A DNA stretch of 64,000 bases, taken from NCBI GenBank assembly GCA_963662175.1, contig OY759217.1:46910108-46974107 (forward strand), in the 5' to 3' direction. Source of the stretch: Aradus depressus (lineage: Eukaryota; Arthropoda; Insecta; Hemiptera; Aradidae). The notes below the pieces were generated by a model. That model was not told the DNA's origin, made no database searches, and was given only the letters and a program-made list of their open reading frames with translations. Positions 41,468 to 48,736 of the stretch are shown in pieces (the first letter of the stretch is position 1; the number at the start of each line of letters is the position of its first letter). The position numbers and the translations under genes are program-made.

Positions 41468-44221
41468 CTTTGGGTATTGCTACCATCTTCAACTGTGGCT
41501 GAAGATGGTAACGACACTAAAAGTACTCCCATTAATGAATCATATTTTGTGAAATAGACAATATTTTTAAAAACATACGTTTTTCTTTATTTCTTATTAA
41601 GTGTTTCACAAAATATCTGCAGAAAATGTTAAATATCGTCTGTTGTTTGTTTTGTTGTCTCTCATTACTGTGTTCAGCCATCTTTCAGATTTGTTGCATT
41701 GAACCTTTGGAACTTACACACCTCAGTTGTTTATCATTAAAATCGAATAAAAGAAATGGAAGTTAACAACAAAATTCATAGCTATAAGGCATTCATTTTT
41801 ATTGAATAAAAGTAGACATTATTTACATGTTTAAATGGCTGGATTTTCAAGTCCCTTATCAACATTATCAAAGTTATCACCTTTACTTTTTTCACATACA
41901 GCTTGTTTATTTTTATCAGATACAACTTTCTTTTCTGACTTTTGATAAGAACCTTCAACAGAATTTATAACCTCAACCACAGAGTCCTTCTTTTCAGCCC
42001 ATATACAATAGCCAGGCCGTGTACCAAAAATTTTATAAGTACCACAAATTGTACAAATCCAGATCAATTTTCCATCGGGTTTTTTTGTGAGTCGAACAGC
42101 GGCCGTGTCGCCAGGGACCAGAATGGCACTACACCCCTTACACAAGGTTCGTTTCAACTGTGGATCCATTCGACACTGAGCTTTCCGACCAACGCTTCCC
42201 AGCTGAGCTCCGTACTGTAACATCAGTTTCAGACCTTCAGCGCCACTCCCACTGTTGCGGAGTCTTCGACAAACATCCGAAGCTTGATAGAGGTAATTCA
42301 TCCGATGAAAAGCTTCTCGTCCTTGATAATTTCTCTTTTTGGACATAGTGATTTATGTTACAACTGAAAAAATGAATAAACTATAAAAAAAAAATCGGAA
42401 ATTTAGACAATAGTTTTTTAGAATAAAAATAATAAAAAATGAACTCTAATCAACACTCCATCAACAATAATTATATATCTTCAAGTAATTTCAGGTAGCT
42501 GATGCAATTGTACACGTTCTGGTGCATTTATAAACAATTGTGCAACATTAGATGGAAAGGAGGCTATGTTTGAATGCACCTTCACCCAAAGACCTTCAAC
42601 AGTGATATAGCAGCTACATCGTGTTGAAAACGCACAGTATCTATTCACTTTTGTGTAAAAGTTGTATGATTTTCATAAACTTTTATACCAAAGCCTCTGT
42701 GAGTCTTCTAAAAAAACTACCCTTGAGAGATTTAAAATCTTTCAAAAACACTGATAAACATTGTAATTATACGTACACACACCATCCAATGATTTAGGAT
42801 GTAAAACCTTCAGAAAACTACGAACGAAAACATTAAAACAAAAGTTGTAATGAAGTAACTGACGGGCTGTAAGACGACCACACGGTTATACACAAGTAGT
42901 TCTAAGTACCCAATTGTCGGAATAAAGAGAAAAGTTAAAATACAATCGTATTTAGTTACTGGATAATCATGCAGTTTTCCCTACAAAAACGAACAATAAC
43001 ATCGCCAAATATGCAGAGTATGTTTGTTTAGTGAATCACACCTGGGCTCTATCTACGAACTCATATCACTTACTAGTGCTCTCTTGTCGCTCTGGTGTAC
43101 ATGAACCCGACACGAGTATCTGATAGCGCACAGGCTCGTGGACCACCACTCCGAGAGGCCTCCGCGAGGTTTCAAAAACGCGATCTTGAGCACAGTATTG
43201 CCTTCTGGCCTACGCTACCTCACTCCTACTGGTGGGGTATCCACATGTATGAAGAATATTCGCGTTATTTGTTTTGCAATACTTCAAAAAAATAATTTTT
43301 AGTTTGTATAATATAAATGAGGAAAAAATTAAACCTATAACTTATATTTTCTTCTATAGATGTACAACAGGAGGTTGATGAATTTTCGTTACCTTCCCTT
43401 CAACTTTGTTAACAATAAAAACTTAATAAACATAACCTTTACTTACTGACTGACAAACTAATTTCCAACTAAAATCTTCAACTAGTAACGGAATGTAGTT
43501 CAAAAATTTTGAAGATTTTAAGGCATGGATTCTCTCTCTAATGTAAGAAGTTTTAAAGGATTTTGGAAGCAGTGGGCTAATATTCAATAAAAACTAATAT
43601 TCTTCAAGAGATACTGTACGTAGAATATACGCGTAGAATACTATTGACCCAACGCTAAATACAACAATTCACATATTTTCTAATAGACTTTTAAAACATC
43701 TATATGAAGTACCTCGCTAAACGTCCGCATAACGACTATTTTTTCAAATAAACCACGAACATATTTTTTTCGTTCCTATGTTTTCCCTACTTTTAGTGAT
43801 GTAATACAACAGATCACCTATTTCCTAATAGGCGGCGAACTAAAAGACCCTCTGTTCAGAATAACAAGGATGAGCAGCGAACGAATACCAATCCAATCAT
43901 ACGCATACGTTTAAAGTAAGCTCTATTCTATGGTACAATTCAATAACCATTCCGTTGTTTACTTATAATAAAGTTATAACGAGAAAACAAAAAATATATA
44001 TTTATAAGCAATTTAAAGCAAAGCATTCTTAAACTAACCTTCAGATATCATTTTAGCAAATAGATAGTAAATTTAATGTAACTTGTTACCTTGTTAACGG
44101 TAGCAGCAAACTTGAATACAGTGGAGGAAGATGTATTATCAGTTTTCTGTTTTTTGCATGTTAGAAGTAAAACGTCAATGGGATCCTCATTCAGCCTTCT
44201 TTTAACCCTAACTAGGGCCAT
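27530..44221 (-). CDS. SLC7A6OS: RNA polymerase II nuclear localisation protein IWR1 / SLC7A6OS, 7 exons, complete
   Basis: Family role: binds assembled RNA polymerase II in the cytoplasm, carries it into the nucleus through an N-terminal NLS, and recycles. Exons in transcript order: 44221-44090, 39891-39745, 32351-32190, 31912-31815, 30012-29875, 28437-28382, 27720-27530. Every junction is GT-AG and phases agree; the sum is 924 bases, 307 residues plus stop, against about 309 in human. Start: MALVRVKRRLNEDPIDVLLL with CKKQK downstream, a bipartite basic NLS as in relatives. Exon 4 holds the hallmark EEEYVYDLYYCKDGD; exon 5 holds DDSNDENNWRNDYPDEDE, nearly as in vertebrates. The C-terminus is very acidic (SSDEEDEDLIYGG, then runs of D/E). 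Intron 1 (4.2 kb) contains RPP21; other introns hold R-II repeats, a Jockey insertion and foldbacks. The gene converges on the dipeptidase gene. High confidence; exon 2/3 joining skips a fortuitous frame at 38573-38687. Confidence 0.93.
27800..27975 (+). repeat. R-II repeat fragment close to IWR1 last exon
   Basis: The R-II 3' portion in the last intron, 80 bases upstream (in transcript sense) of the terminal exon: 'gatatattgattctattgtg', 'gaaattccggggaaaaacac' and 'cgaattgttgaccg'. Diverged. Confidence 0.5.
28950..29635 (+). repeat. R-II repeat, long copy with poly-C tract
   Basis: The copy that best shows both ends: head 'gtcggtgaatcacaggctaa' and tail 'cttcgaataattgaggaagt'. It contains three modules. 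The pyrimidine block of one module has become a pure C run of about 20 at 29272-29291. It lies in intron 5 of the IWR1 gene, antisense to it. Confidence 0.65.
30013..31085. other. IWR1 intron 4 sequence
   Basis: Very AT-rich. A short stretch at 30500-30570 is rich in alternating purine-pyrimidine (gtgtgtg, gcgcgcgcagcgcacacac). No gene was recognised. Confidence 0.4.
31087..31130 (+). repeat. Single arm of foldback family P
   Basis: 'tatgggagtactttcggtat' and 'tgctaccatcttcaagtcac', matching the arms at 21179-21290. About 500 bases on (31620-31665) lies 'catacgtttttctttatttt', the outer part of the same family as seen at 41573-41600, so an eroded pair of ends may span 31040-31665. Confidence 0.55.
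32820..33085 (+). repeat. R-II repeat, internally deleted copy
   Basis: The head 'agtcggtgaatcgccaccaa' joins almost directly to the tail 'cgactctctgaccgattaca', with the internal modules missing. This deletion form helps define the family ends. It lies in IWR1 intron 2. Confidence 0.6.
33312..33379. repeat. Tandem duplication of 34 bp
   Basis: Two adjacent copies (33312-33345 and 33346-33379) of a unit starting TGAAAAGGCCTAATATAAGG differ at one position. A recent local duplication. Confidence 0.9.
33598..33745 (-). repeat. R-II repeat fragment, inverted
   Basis: 'gtctgtctgtgaacaccata' next to 'actgccgatgtaataaatgt' and 'gagctgatgaagtacatttc' are reverse-complement R-II head and tail segments brought together by an internal deletion. 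Confidence 0.55.
33746..34962. other. IWR1 intron 2 sequence
   Basis: No gene was recognised. Near 34554 begins 'agagttgtcaactttgcagg', which may be one end of an older DNA element whose other end is near 36868. Confidence 0.35.
34976..36229 (-). mobile_element. 5'-truncated Jockey-clade insertion with 13-bp target duplication
   Basis: ATTTTCAGTATCT flanks both sides (34963-34975 and 36230-36242). On the minus strand the insert begins inside the reverse transcriptase, runs through the ORF2 end and a short 3' UTR, and ends in an A-rich tail (T runs at 34976-35010 on the + strand, broken by a few A). The 1,254-bp length shows strong 5' truncation, usual for LINE insertions. It sits in IWR1 intron 2 in the same orientation as the gene. 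Confidence 0.94.
35145..36229 (-). pseudogene. Jockey-clade reverse transcriptase fragment, frameshifted
   Basis: The minus-strand frame starts within the RT at LPEHQFGFRPQHSTTQQC, keeps motif A (AFLDVAQAFDRVWH), GVPQGSILGPILYNTYTADF and the catalytic TYADDTAIL, and stays open to the thumb region. At about 35440-35465 an extra ~11 bases, an imperfect repeat of 'ctggacgtac', shift the frame; the true continuation (WTYG, then AFQSKLLRR) lies in another frame to RRLNRRWPRDLL and a stop at 35145-35147. Compared with the copy at 6856-9551 it keeps YADD rather than YVDD. Not functional, since the endonuclease is absent. Confidence 0.88.
36973..37158. repeat. Tandem duplication of 93 bp
   Basis: Two adjacent identical copies start at 36973 and 37066 (unit start GTTATAACCACTTCAGCTTT), each including a short TA-rich tract. 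A recent duplication inside IWR1 intron 2. Confidence 0.92.
37159..39207. other. Long AT-rich part of IWR1 intron 2
   Basis: No gene, RNA or clear repeat was recognised. An open frame at 38573-38687 (minus) was considered as an IWR1 exon and rejected because its splice phase does not fit. Confidence 0.4.
39208..39567 (-). pseudogene. Non-LTR retrotransposon pol C-terminal remnant
   Basis: A 119-residue minus-strand frame ends with a Cys/His cluster, FVCPLCNSDNDNILHLLITC then PMLKQYR, of the type that closes many LINE polyproteins. The preceding part contains ISQLRVSGKYTTHLN, resembling the linker before the cluster. RT and RNase H domains are absent, and it differs clearly from both the Jockey and I-type elements here. 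It lies in IWR1 intron 2, sense orientation. Confidence 0.55.
40093..40384 (+). mobile_element. tRNA-derived SINE (family A)
   Basis: A good tRNA-like head (GGGCGCCTGTAGCTCAGTGG, B box GGTTCGATACCC) and a body with a deletion between 'cgttaaagacccctac' and 'agagtcgggctcatgt'. It ends 'aatcattataactaacta'. No target duplication is obvious. Confidence 0.82.
40983..41160 (+). mobile_element. tRNA-derived SINE (family A), 3'-truncated
   Basis: The head GAGGGCACCGGTAGCG lacks part of the A-B interval; the B box GAGTTCGAAACCC is kept. The body follows to 'atgtcaggtactcgttaaac' and then stops. It lies in IWR1 intron 1, downstream of RPP21. Confidence 0.75.
41373..41600. repeat. Foldback family P, extended palindrome with (TA)n in one arm
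   Basis: The outer arms 'aataaagaaaaacgtatgtt' (left) and 'aacatacgtttttctttatt' (right) are complements. Inward come 'tcaatttcacaaaatata' and 'tattttgtgaaatagaca', then the family core 'ttgctaccatcttcaactgt' facing 'ggctgaagatggtaacgaca'. A run of TA dinucleotides of about 45 bases (near 41418-41462) has grown inside the left arm. This is the longest copy and shows the family extends beyond the core. Confidence 0.8.
41798..41803 (-). promoter_or_regulatory. Polyadenylation signal of RPP21
   Basis: AATAAA on the minus strand, about 28 bases past the RPP21 stop codon, fits the expected spacing and would end its transcript well inside the host intron. Confidence 0.65.
41831..42346 (-). CDS. 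RPP21: Ribonuclease P/MRP protein subunit RPP21 (Rpr2 family), intronless, nested
   Basis: RPP21/Rpr2 is a zinc-binding subunit of nuclear RNase P, which trims tRNA 5' leaders, and in some lineages of RNase MRP. The 171-residue frame starts MSKKRNYQGREAFHRMNYLY; human RPP21 has the same REAF-R-N-LYQA pattern near its start. The central block RTLCKGCSAILVPGDTA gives the first zinc pair (CKGC) and ICTICGTYKIFGTRPGYCIW gives the second (CTIC), the Rpr2 zinc ribbon. The lysine-rich tail is poorly conserved, as in the family. The frame is intact and of usual length, without introns. It lies wholly in IWR1 intron 1 on the same strand. The 5' side has a 'ttttttcag' that could be an acceptor for a leader intron. 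A retrocopy origin is possible, but no poly(A) tract or target duplication was seen. Confidence 0.93.
   Translation of the reverse strand: MSKKRNYQGREAFHRMNYLYQASDVCRRLRNSGSGAEGLKLMLQYGAQLGSVGRKAQCRMDPQLKRTLCKGCSAILVPGDTAAVRLTKKPDGKLIWICTICGTYKIFGTRPGYCIWAEKKDSVVEVINSVEGSYQKSEKKVVSDKNKQAVCEKSKGDNFDNVDKGLENPAI
42347..43074. other. IWR1 intron 1 sequence upstream of RPP21
   Basis: AT-rich and probably holds the RPP21 promoter. No TATA box or other site can be named with confidence. Confidence 0.35.
43075..43195 (-). mobile_element. tRNA-derived SINE (family A) fragment, minus orientation
   Basis: Reverse-complement family motifs: 'cgctctggtgtacatgaacc', 'gagtatctgatagcgcacag' and 'acgcgatcttgagcac'. 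Middle and ends are missing. Confidence 0.6.
43196..44089. other. IWR1 intron 1, promoter-proximal part
   Basis: Apart from the donor at 44089-44088 (GTAAC on the minus strand) nothing was recognised. Confidence 0.35.
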
Positions 44222-44339
44222 CTTATTTGAGAAAAATCACTGTATACTATATTTGCAGATAGCACAAAATACAATTAACTAGCACGCGTAACTTTATCAC
44301 GCTGAAATCAAGAGCGGTTTGTTGTTTTTTCTGAATAAC

Positions 44340-44361
44340 TCGATAGGGTCGTTGCTATCGA
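44340..44361 (-). promoter_or_regulatory. Inverted TCGATAG/CTATCGA pair upstream of IWR1
   Basis: TCGATAG (44340-44346) and its complement CTATCGA (44355-44361) face each other across 8 bases, about 120 bases upstream of the IWR1 start codon. CGATA-type motifs resemble the DRE and boundary-factor sites found at housekeeping promoters in flies; whether they act that way here is inference. Confidence 0.35.
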
Positions 44362-44399
44362 ACATTCTAGATTAGGCCCAGTGTTGCCACAGTGGTTTG

Positions 44400-45139
44400 A
44401 ATGATTTAAACAAAATTTCATTTCGAAGTAGTCATTCCACGAAAAAAAAAAGATATCAAATATAAAAAATGTCAAAAATAGCTTTATTTTATTTATTTAT
44501 TACAAGTTACTGCACAAGACAAATACCATTTATCATAGTGTGTTTAATGCAAGTATTCCACCACTGCAAAATTCTTTATTTATACTTTTCTTATTTTCTC
44601 ATAATTTTTATGGAAATCAACCATGTTTATTAGGGGCTATGAGTTTATTCAGTCCCAAGAATTCAATTCTCGTCCGGGTAAAAACTGAGGGTTCTTAAAT
44701 ATTACTCAGCTTATGTCCAAATACGAGTACAAAAATAAAAATAAAACTCCTTACTGATATCAATTTATGAAAATTAAATAAAAACCCTTTTACTTCACTC
44801 GCAGTGATCATTCTGGGATTACACGACGTGAACCAGAGTTGAAATGAAAGTTCTATCCATACTTCCAGGAAAGAGAAGAAAAATTATTTATAGGCCAACT
44901 GAGCGTACTGTCAAGAAAACAATGCCTAGCGCATTCAGAGAGAAATATTAAAATTGTAAGGGCTATAAGCCAAAGAATATATTAATATTCACAATATTAT
45001 TAAATACCGATTGAACTTCGGTATGTACATTCATGTCTCCAAAGAGGCGAAGCTTAGGAAATAATTAATAGCTCTGAACACATATGATAAGAATTTAAAT
45101 ATAATTTTACCTATTGCGAGGAGTATTTAGTATAACGAA
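44400..45139. other. Spacer upstream of IWR1
   Basis: No gene or repeat was recognised; AT-rich. Confidence 0.35.
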
Positions 45140-45395
45140 CCAAAAAAAGTCCTTGGTCACCGGCAACCTCAGAACGAATTAATCAATTTCCCCTCCAAAA
45201 CAGCTTGCGCCAATATTCAACTTACATATAGGCTTCTAAATCCTCACACTAAATTTTGTGTCGATAAATTCATTACATTGGCTTTCCTTAGGCCGATATC
45301 GCTGAAATTGGATAGGTTATGTCCTCATTGGGTTTTGACTTCAAATATGTCCTTCATGTATATGAATTCATTATATCGGCAGTTATTGAGGTCTA
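45140..45395 (+). repeat. R-II repeat, short copy
   Basis: The head 'accggcaacctcagaacgaa' and 'ttaatcaatt', one module with 'gataaattcattacattggc', and 'atcggcagttattgaggtct' at the truncated 3' end. Confidence 0.58.
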
Positions 45396-45421
45396 AATAA
45401 TAATCTTAAAAAGAGATAGAA

Positions 45422-45424
<3 letters not shown>

Positions 45425-45491
<67 letters not shown>

Positions 45492-45495
45492 TATA
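45425..45495. repeat. (TA)n microsatellite
   Basis: About 70 bases of almost pure TA dinucleotide between the R-II copy and the start of the tandem-repeat region. Confidence 0.95.
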
Positions 45496-45639
45496 AGGCA
45501 ATTTTTATTCATTATTTTAATATATTATATTAAAAGAACAGCTGATCAACCTTTGGAGAGAGAAGTCACGCTATTGTTAGCTCCTGAGGATTATTAACTT
45601 ACGTATCATTTATTATAAGCACAAAAATTGCTCTAGCGC

Positions 45640-46610
45640 ATTAACGGATGGACGGATTATCATGAAATTTCACATGTAGTATTCTTAAAAGCCAAGTTAA
45701 AAAATAGGCTATGTAGCGTCCATAAATTTTGAACGGTAGGGGGGGTTGTAAGGGGGGCCTAAATATAAAGGTAGTGCTAAGTCATTAACGGATGATCGGA
45801 TTGTCATGGATATTCATATGTAGTTTTTTTAAAGGCTAAATTAAAAAATAGGGTGTGTGACGTCACAAAATAGAGAACGTGAGGGGGGGTTGTGGGGGTA
45901 GGCCTAAATATAAAGATAGTGCTGTCATTAACGGATGATCGGATAGTCATGGAATTTGACATATAATATTCTTAAAGGCCAAATTGAAAAATACGCTACG
46001 TGATATCTCAAAATTTTGAACGGGAGGGAGGGTTGTGGGGGTAGGCCTACATATAAAGATAGTGATAGGCCTTTTGATCGGAATGTCATGGAATTTTACA
46101 TGTAGTATGCTTAAAGGCCAAATTGAAAAATACGCTCATGGAATTTCACATGTAGTATTCATAATAGACAAAAACAAAAAAAGGATATGTGACGTCTGAA
46201 TATTGTCTACGGGAGGGGGGTATATAACTACTATTAATAGTAGTTTCAAAAGCAATATTTAGAAATTGGCTGTGACCCTTTGGACGGGAGGGGCGGGGGT
46301 GCATTAATGCAGAATGAATCTCACATGGAGCTTTCTTAAAGATGGGATATAGCTCTAATTTTAATATGGTGGGTTTCCTAAGCATGTATTACCTAGGAGG
46401 TCCACCGTTGCACGGTAAATAATAGCTATCACCAGCGTTCTGAAGCACAAAATACCTAGGGCATCCTCTGTTGCAAGGCACATGCTAGCTGCGGTGCCCA
46501 GCATTCCTAACTACATACCTACTATCTGTGTTGCCCAGCGTTCCTAAGAACTTATTAATACCTGGTTGCATGGAGTTGCAAGGCGCATACTATCTAAGGT
46601 GTCCGGCGTT
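45640..46610 (+). repeat. Diverged copy of the 140-bp and 66-bp repeat block
   Basis: About five decayed units of 'cattaacggatgatcggatt', 'tttcacatgtagtattctta' and 'gggggggttgt' type, as in 55840-57830. These are followed at 46390-46610 by sequence like the 66-bp minisatellite ('ctgttgcaaggcacatgcta', 'gtgcccagcattcctaac'). The order is the same as in the Helitron-like unit, so this is probably an older, 5'-eroded relative. Confidence 0.7.
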
Positions 46611-46868
46611 CTTAGGCAGCATCCAGAAACGAAGAAAGATTCAGATGTATCGGGAAAGTCCCATCCGAAAGACTACGTGCTGAAATTTATTTTTATCTTC
46701 CCGATTAAAACATCTGACCTAAGTGACTTGGCTAGATTTCTAAATGGCGATCCTGAGCTCGGGAAACTCCATTCTTCAAATTTCACCCTTTTAACCGGTT
46801 TTTAGATTTAATATTTGTTAAAACTGATGAACAACCGGAATATTTGAATCCTACACAAAAATCGAAAT
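46611..46868 (+). repeat. 440-bp satellite unit left of the I element
   Basis: It begins 'aggcagcatccagaaacgaa' and runs through 'gacctaagtgacttggctag' to 'acacaaaaatcgaaat'. The last bases match the point inside a satellite unit at which sequence resumes at 52528, so the satellite was continuous before the retrotransposon inserted. Confidence 0.85.
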
Positions 46869-47160
46869 ACCAGTACAGCTGACGCGCTAGTGAAGTGAAC
46901 AAATAAATTAACCTTATCTCAATTCTCTATATTTTTCATAGCTCTTTTTTCAAGTTTTCTTATAGTTATGTGAGTGAAGAAAGTGTCACAAACCTTATTA
47001 ACAGTGATATTAACATCGTGACTAGTAGTTATCTGTTATTAGTCTCATTTTTCTGTTTTTGTTTTGTTTGTTTTTACGGATTAGCGGTGTATTATTATTT
47101 ATATTTATCTACTGCCCAGGTCTTATACACTTTGATTATTAATATCAGTTTCTTTTAAAA

Positions 47161-48267
47161 ATGGGGGATCCCAAACCCCCAGACATACAAGACACTGGAC
47201 AACCAGGTAAAGAAAATAAAATGTCTAACAATGAAAACATGGATACCAGTATTAACAGAAATTTGAAATATTTGCCTTATTATCATGGACCATACATTAC
47301 TATCATAGAATCAGAATCTGATATAAATGAAATCAAAATAGGCAAATCCCTATTGCAATACAATATTAAGTTCACAGAAGTTAAAAGAATAAATAGGAAA
47401 AAAGTAAAAGTAACATTTTCAAAATTCGATTTAGCAAATTCATTTCTTTCTCATCCCTTACTCAAAATAATAAATTGCAAAGCCTACATTCCAACTCAAA
47501 ATATCATAAAAGTGGGCGTTATCAGAAATATTCCAACCGACATAGATGAAGACGAGATAAAGGCAAATATTTCGTCAAAATCCAGAGTTTTTGAGGTGTC
47601 AAGGATAAAGAGAAGGACAAAAGACAAGGAAGGTACGCCAAGACTTGAAGATACTCTGTCTGTAAAAATTTCGTTTTATTCGCAGACTTTGCCGGAGGAA
47701 GTATATTTATATTTAGCCCCTCGCAAGGTTCAACCATATGTATATAGAGTGATACAGTGTTTTAACTGTTTACGGTACAATCATACCCGGCAATACTGTA
47801 GAAGCAAGGCACAGTGCGCCAACTGTGGGGAGCAGAATCCCAAACACCAGCTCGACGAATGCCCTAACTCTCCAAAATGCCACTACTGCGGTACCTCCCA
47901 CAGGACCACGGACAGGACAGCATGCGAGGAGTACGCCAGACAAAAGACCATAAAGGAGACCATGGCTCTGAAAGGTATCACATACTACGAAGCAGACCGG
48001 ATGACACTCAAGACAAAACCTTACTATAATAAATTTTCAATTTTATCTGATTTTCCGGACCTCCAAGAAACATCACGCTCCCATCTCAATAGTAAGCCCC
48101 CTCTGAGACAACCCTCATATAGTCGTACAGTAACGAAGCACGTAGGGCAGAAGAGGCCCGCCTCATCCCCACCCTCAACCCCTCCCCGACCTAGCAAGAC
48201 AGTTAGCGAGGACACAGAGTACCAACAAGCCAGTATATATCAACAACCCACAGAGGACATCTACTGA
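47161..48267 (+). CDS. I-clade ORF1 (gag-like, zinc knuckles), possibly shortened by a frameshift
   Basis: 368 residues from ATG 47161. Residues about 45-100 (YHGPYITIIESESDINEIKI onward) and 115-190 look like the RNA-binding folds before the knuckles. The knuckles lie at about residues 199-258: CFNCLRYNHTRQYC, CANCGEQNPKHQLDEC and CHYCGTSHRTTDRTAC. The protein would coat element RNA. After the stop at 48265, another frame stays open from before the stop to 48535 and reads EQRLIAALTTLLNRINQGQT, then SERDLLTIVGRTLHEIV, which looks like a natural helical C-terminus of about 90 residues. So either one base was lost or gained near 48200-48260, or expression uses a frameshift. Relation to ORF2: 201 bases separate the 48535 stop from the ORF2 ATG. 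Confidence 0.88.
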   Translation: MGDPKPPDIQDTGQPGKENKMSNNENMDTSINRNLKYLPYYHGPYITIIESESDINEIKIGKSLLQYNIKFTEVKRINRKKVKVTFSKFDLANSFLSHPLLKIINCKAYIPTQNIIKVGVIRNIPTDIDEDEIKANISSKSRVFEVSRIKRRTKDKEGTPRLEDTLSVKISFYSQTLPEEVYLYLAPRKVQPYVYRVIQCFNCLRYNHTRQYCRSKAQCANCGEQNPKHQLDECPNSPKCHYCGTSHRTTDRTACEEYARQKTIKETMALKGITYYEADRMTLKTKPYYNKFSILSDFPDLQETSRSHLNSKPPLRQPSYSRTVTKHVGQKRPASSPPSTPPRPSKTVSEDTEYQQASIYQQPTEDIY

Positions 48268-48736
48268 ACAGCGACTGATAGCCGCCCTCACGACACTACT
48301 GAACAGAATAAATCAGGGTCAGACTAAGTCTGAGAGAGACCTGCTTACCATAGTTGGGAGGACCCTCCATGAGATTGTGACTCAAAACAAACACATTGTA
48401 GACAACATACAAATAGAAGAACTATCAACATTAGACTACAAAACTATTGGCACCGAGGAACACCTCAAAACAGATAAGACTGACATTACAAATTCATCCA
48501 AAATAGACGCTGACAATGACAGCGAAACATACTGAATACGTTTACAGTGGACATAACAACCATACCAACTCGCATAATAACATTGATCCTAAATATACAA
48601 ATATAATCCTCCTTTTCATTCATTATTAGAAATTCTTCTTATAAAGGATGGATACTCTTCATTATAATATTTACAGTATTCATGCTCTACAATCTTAACA
48701 ACAATTTAGTAATTATAATAATAACACTTGCTCACA

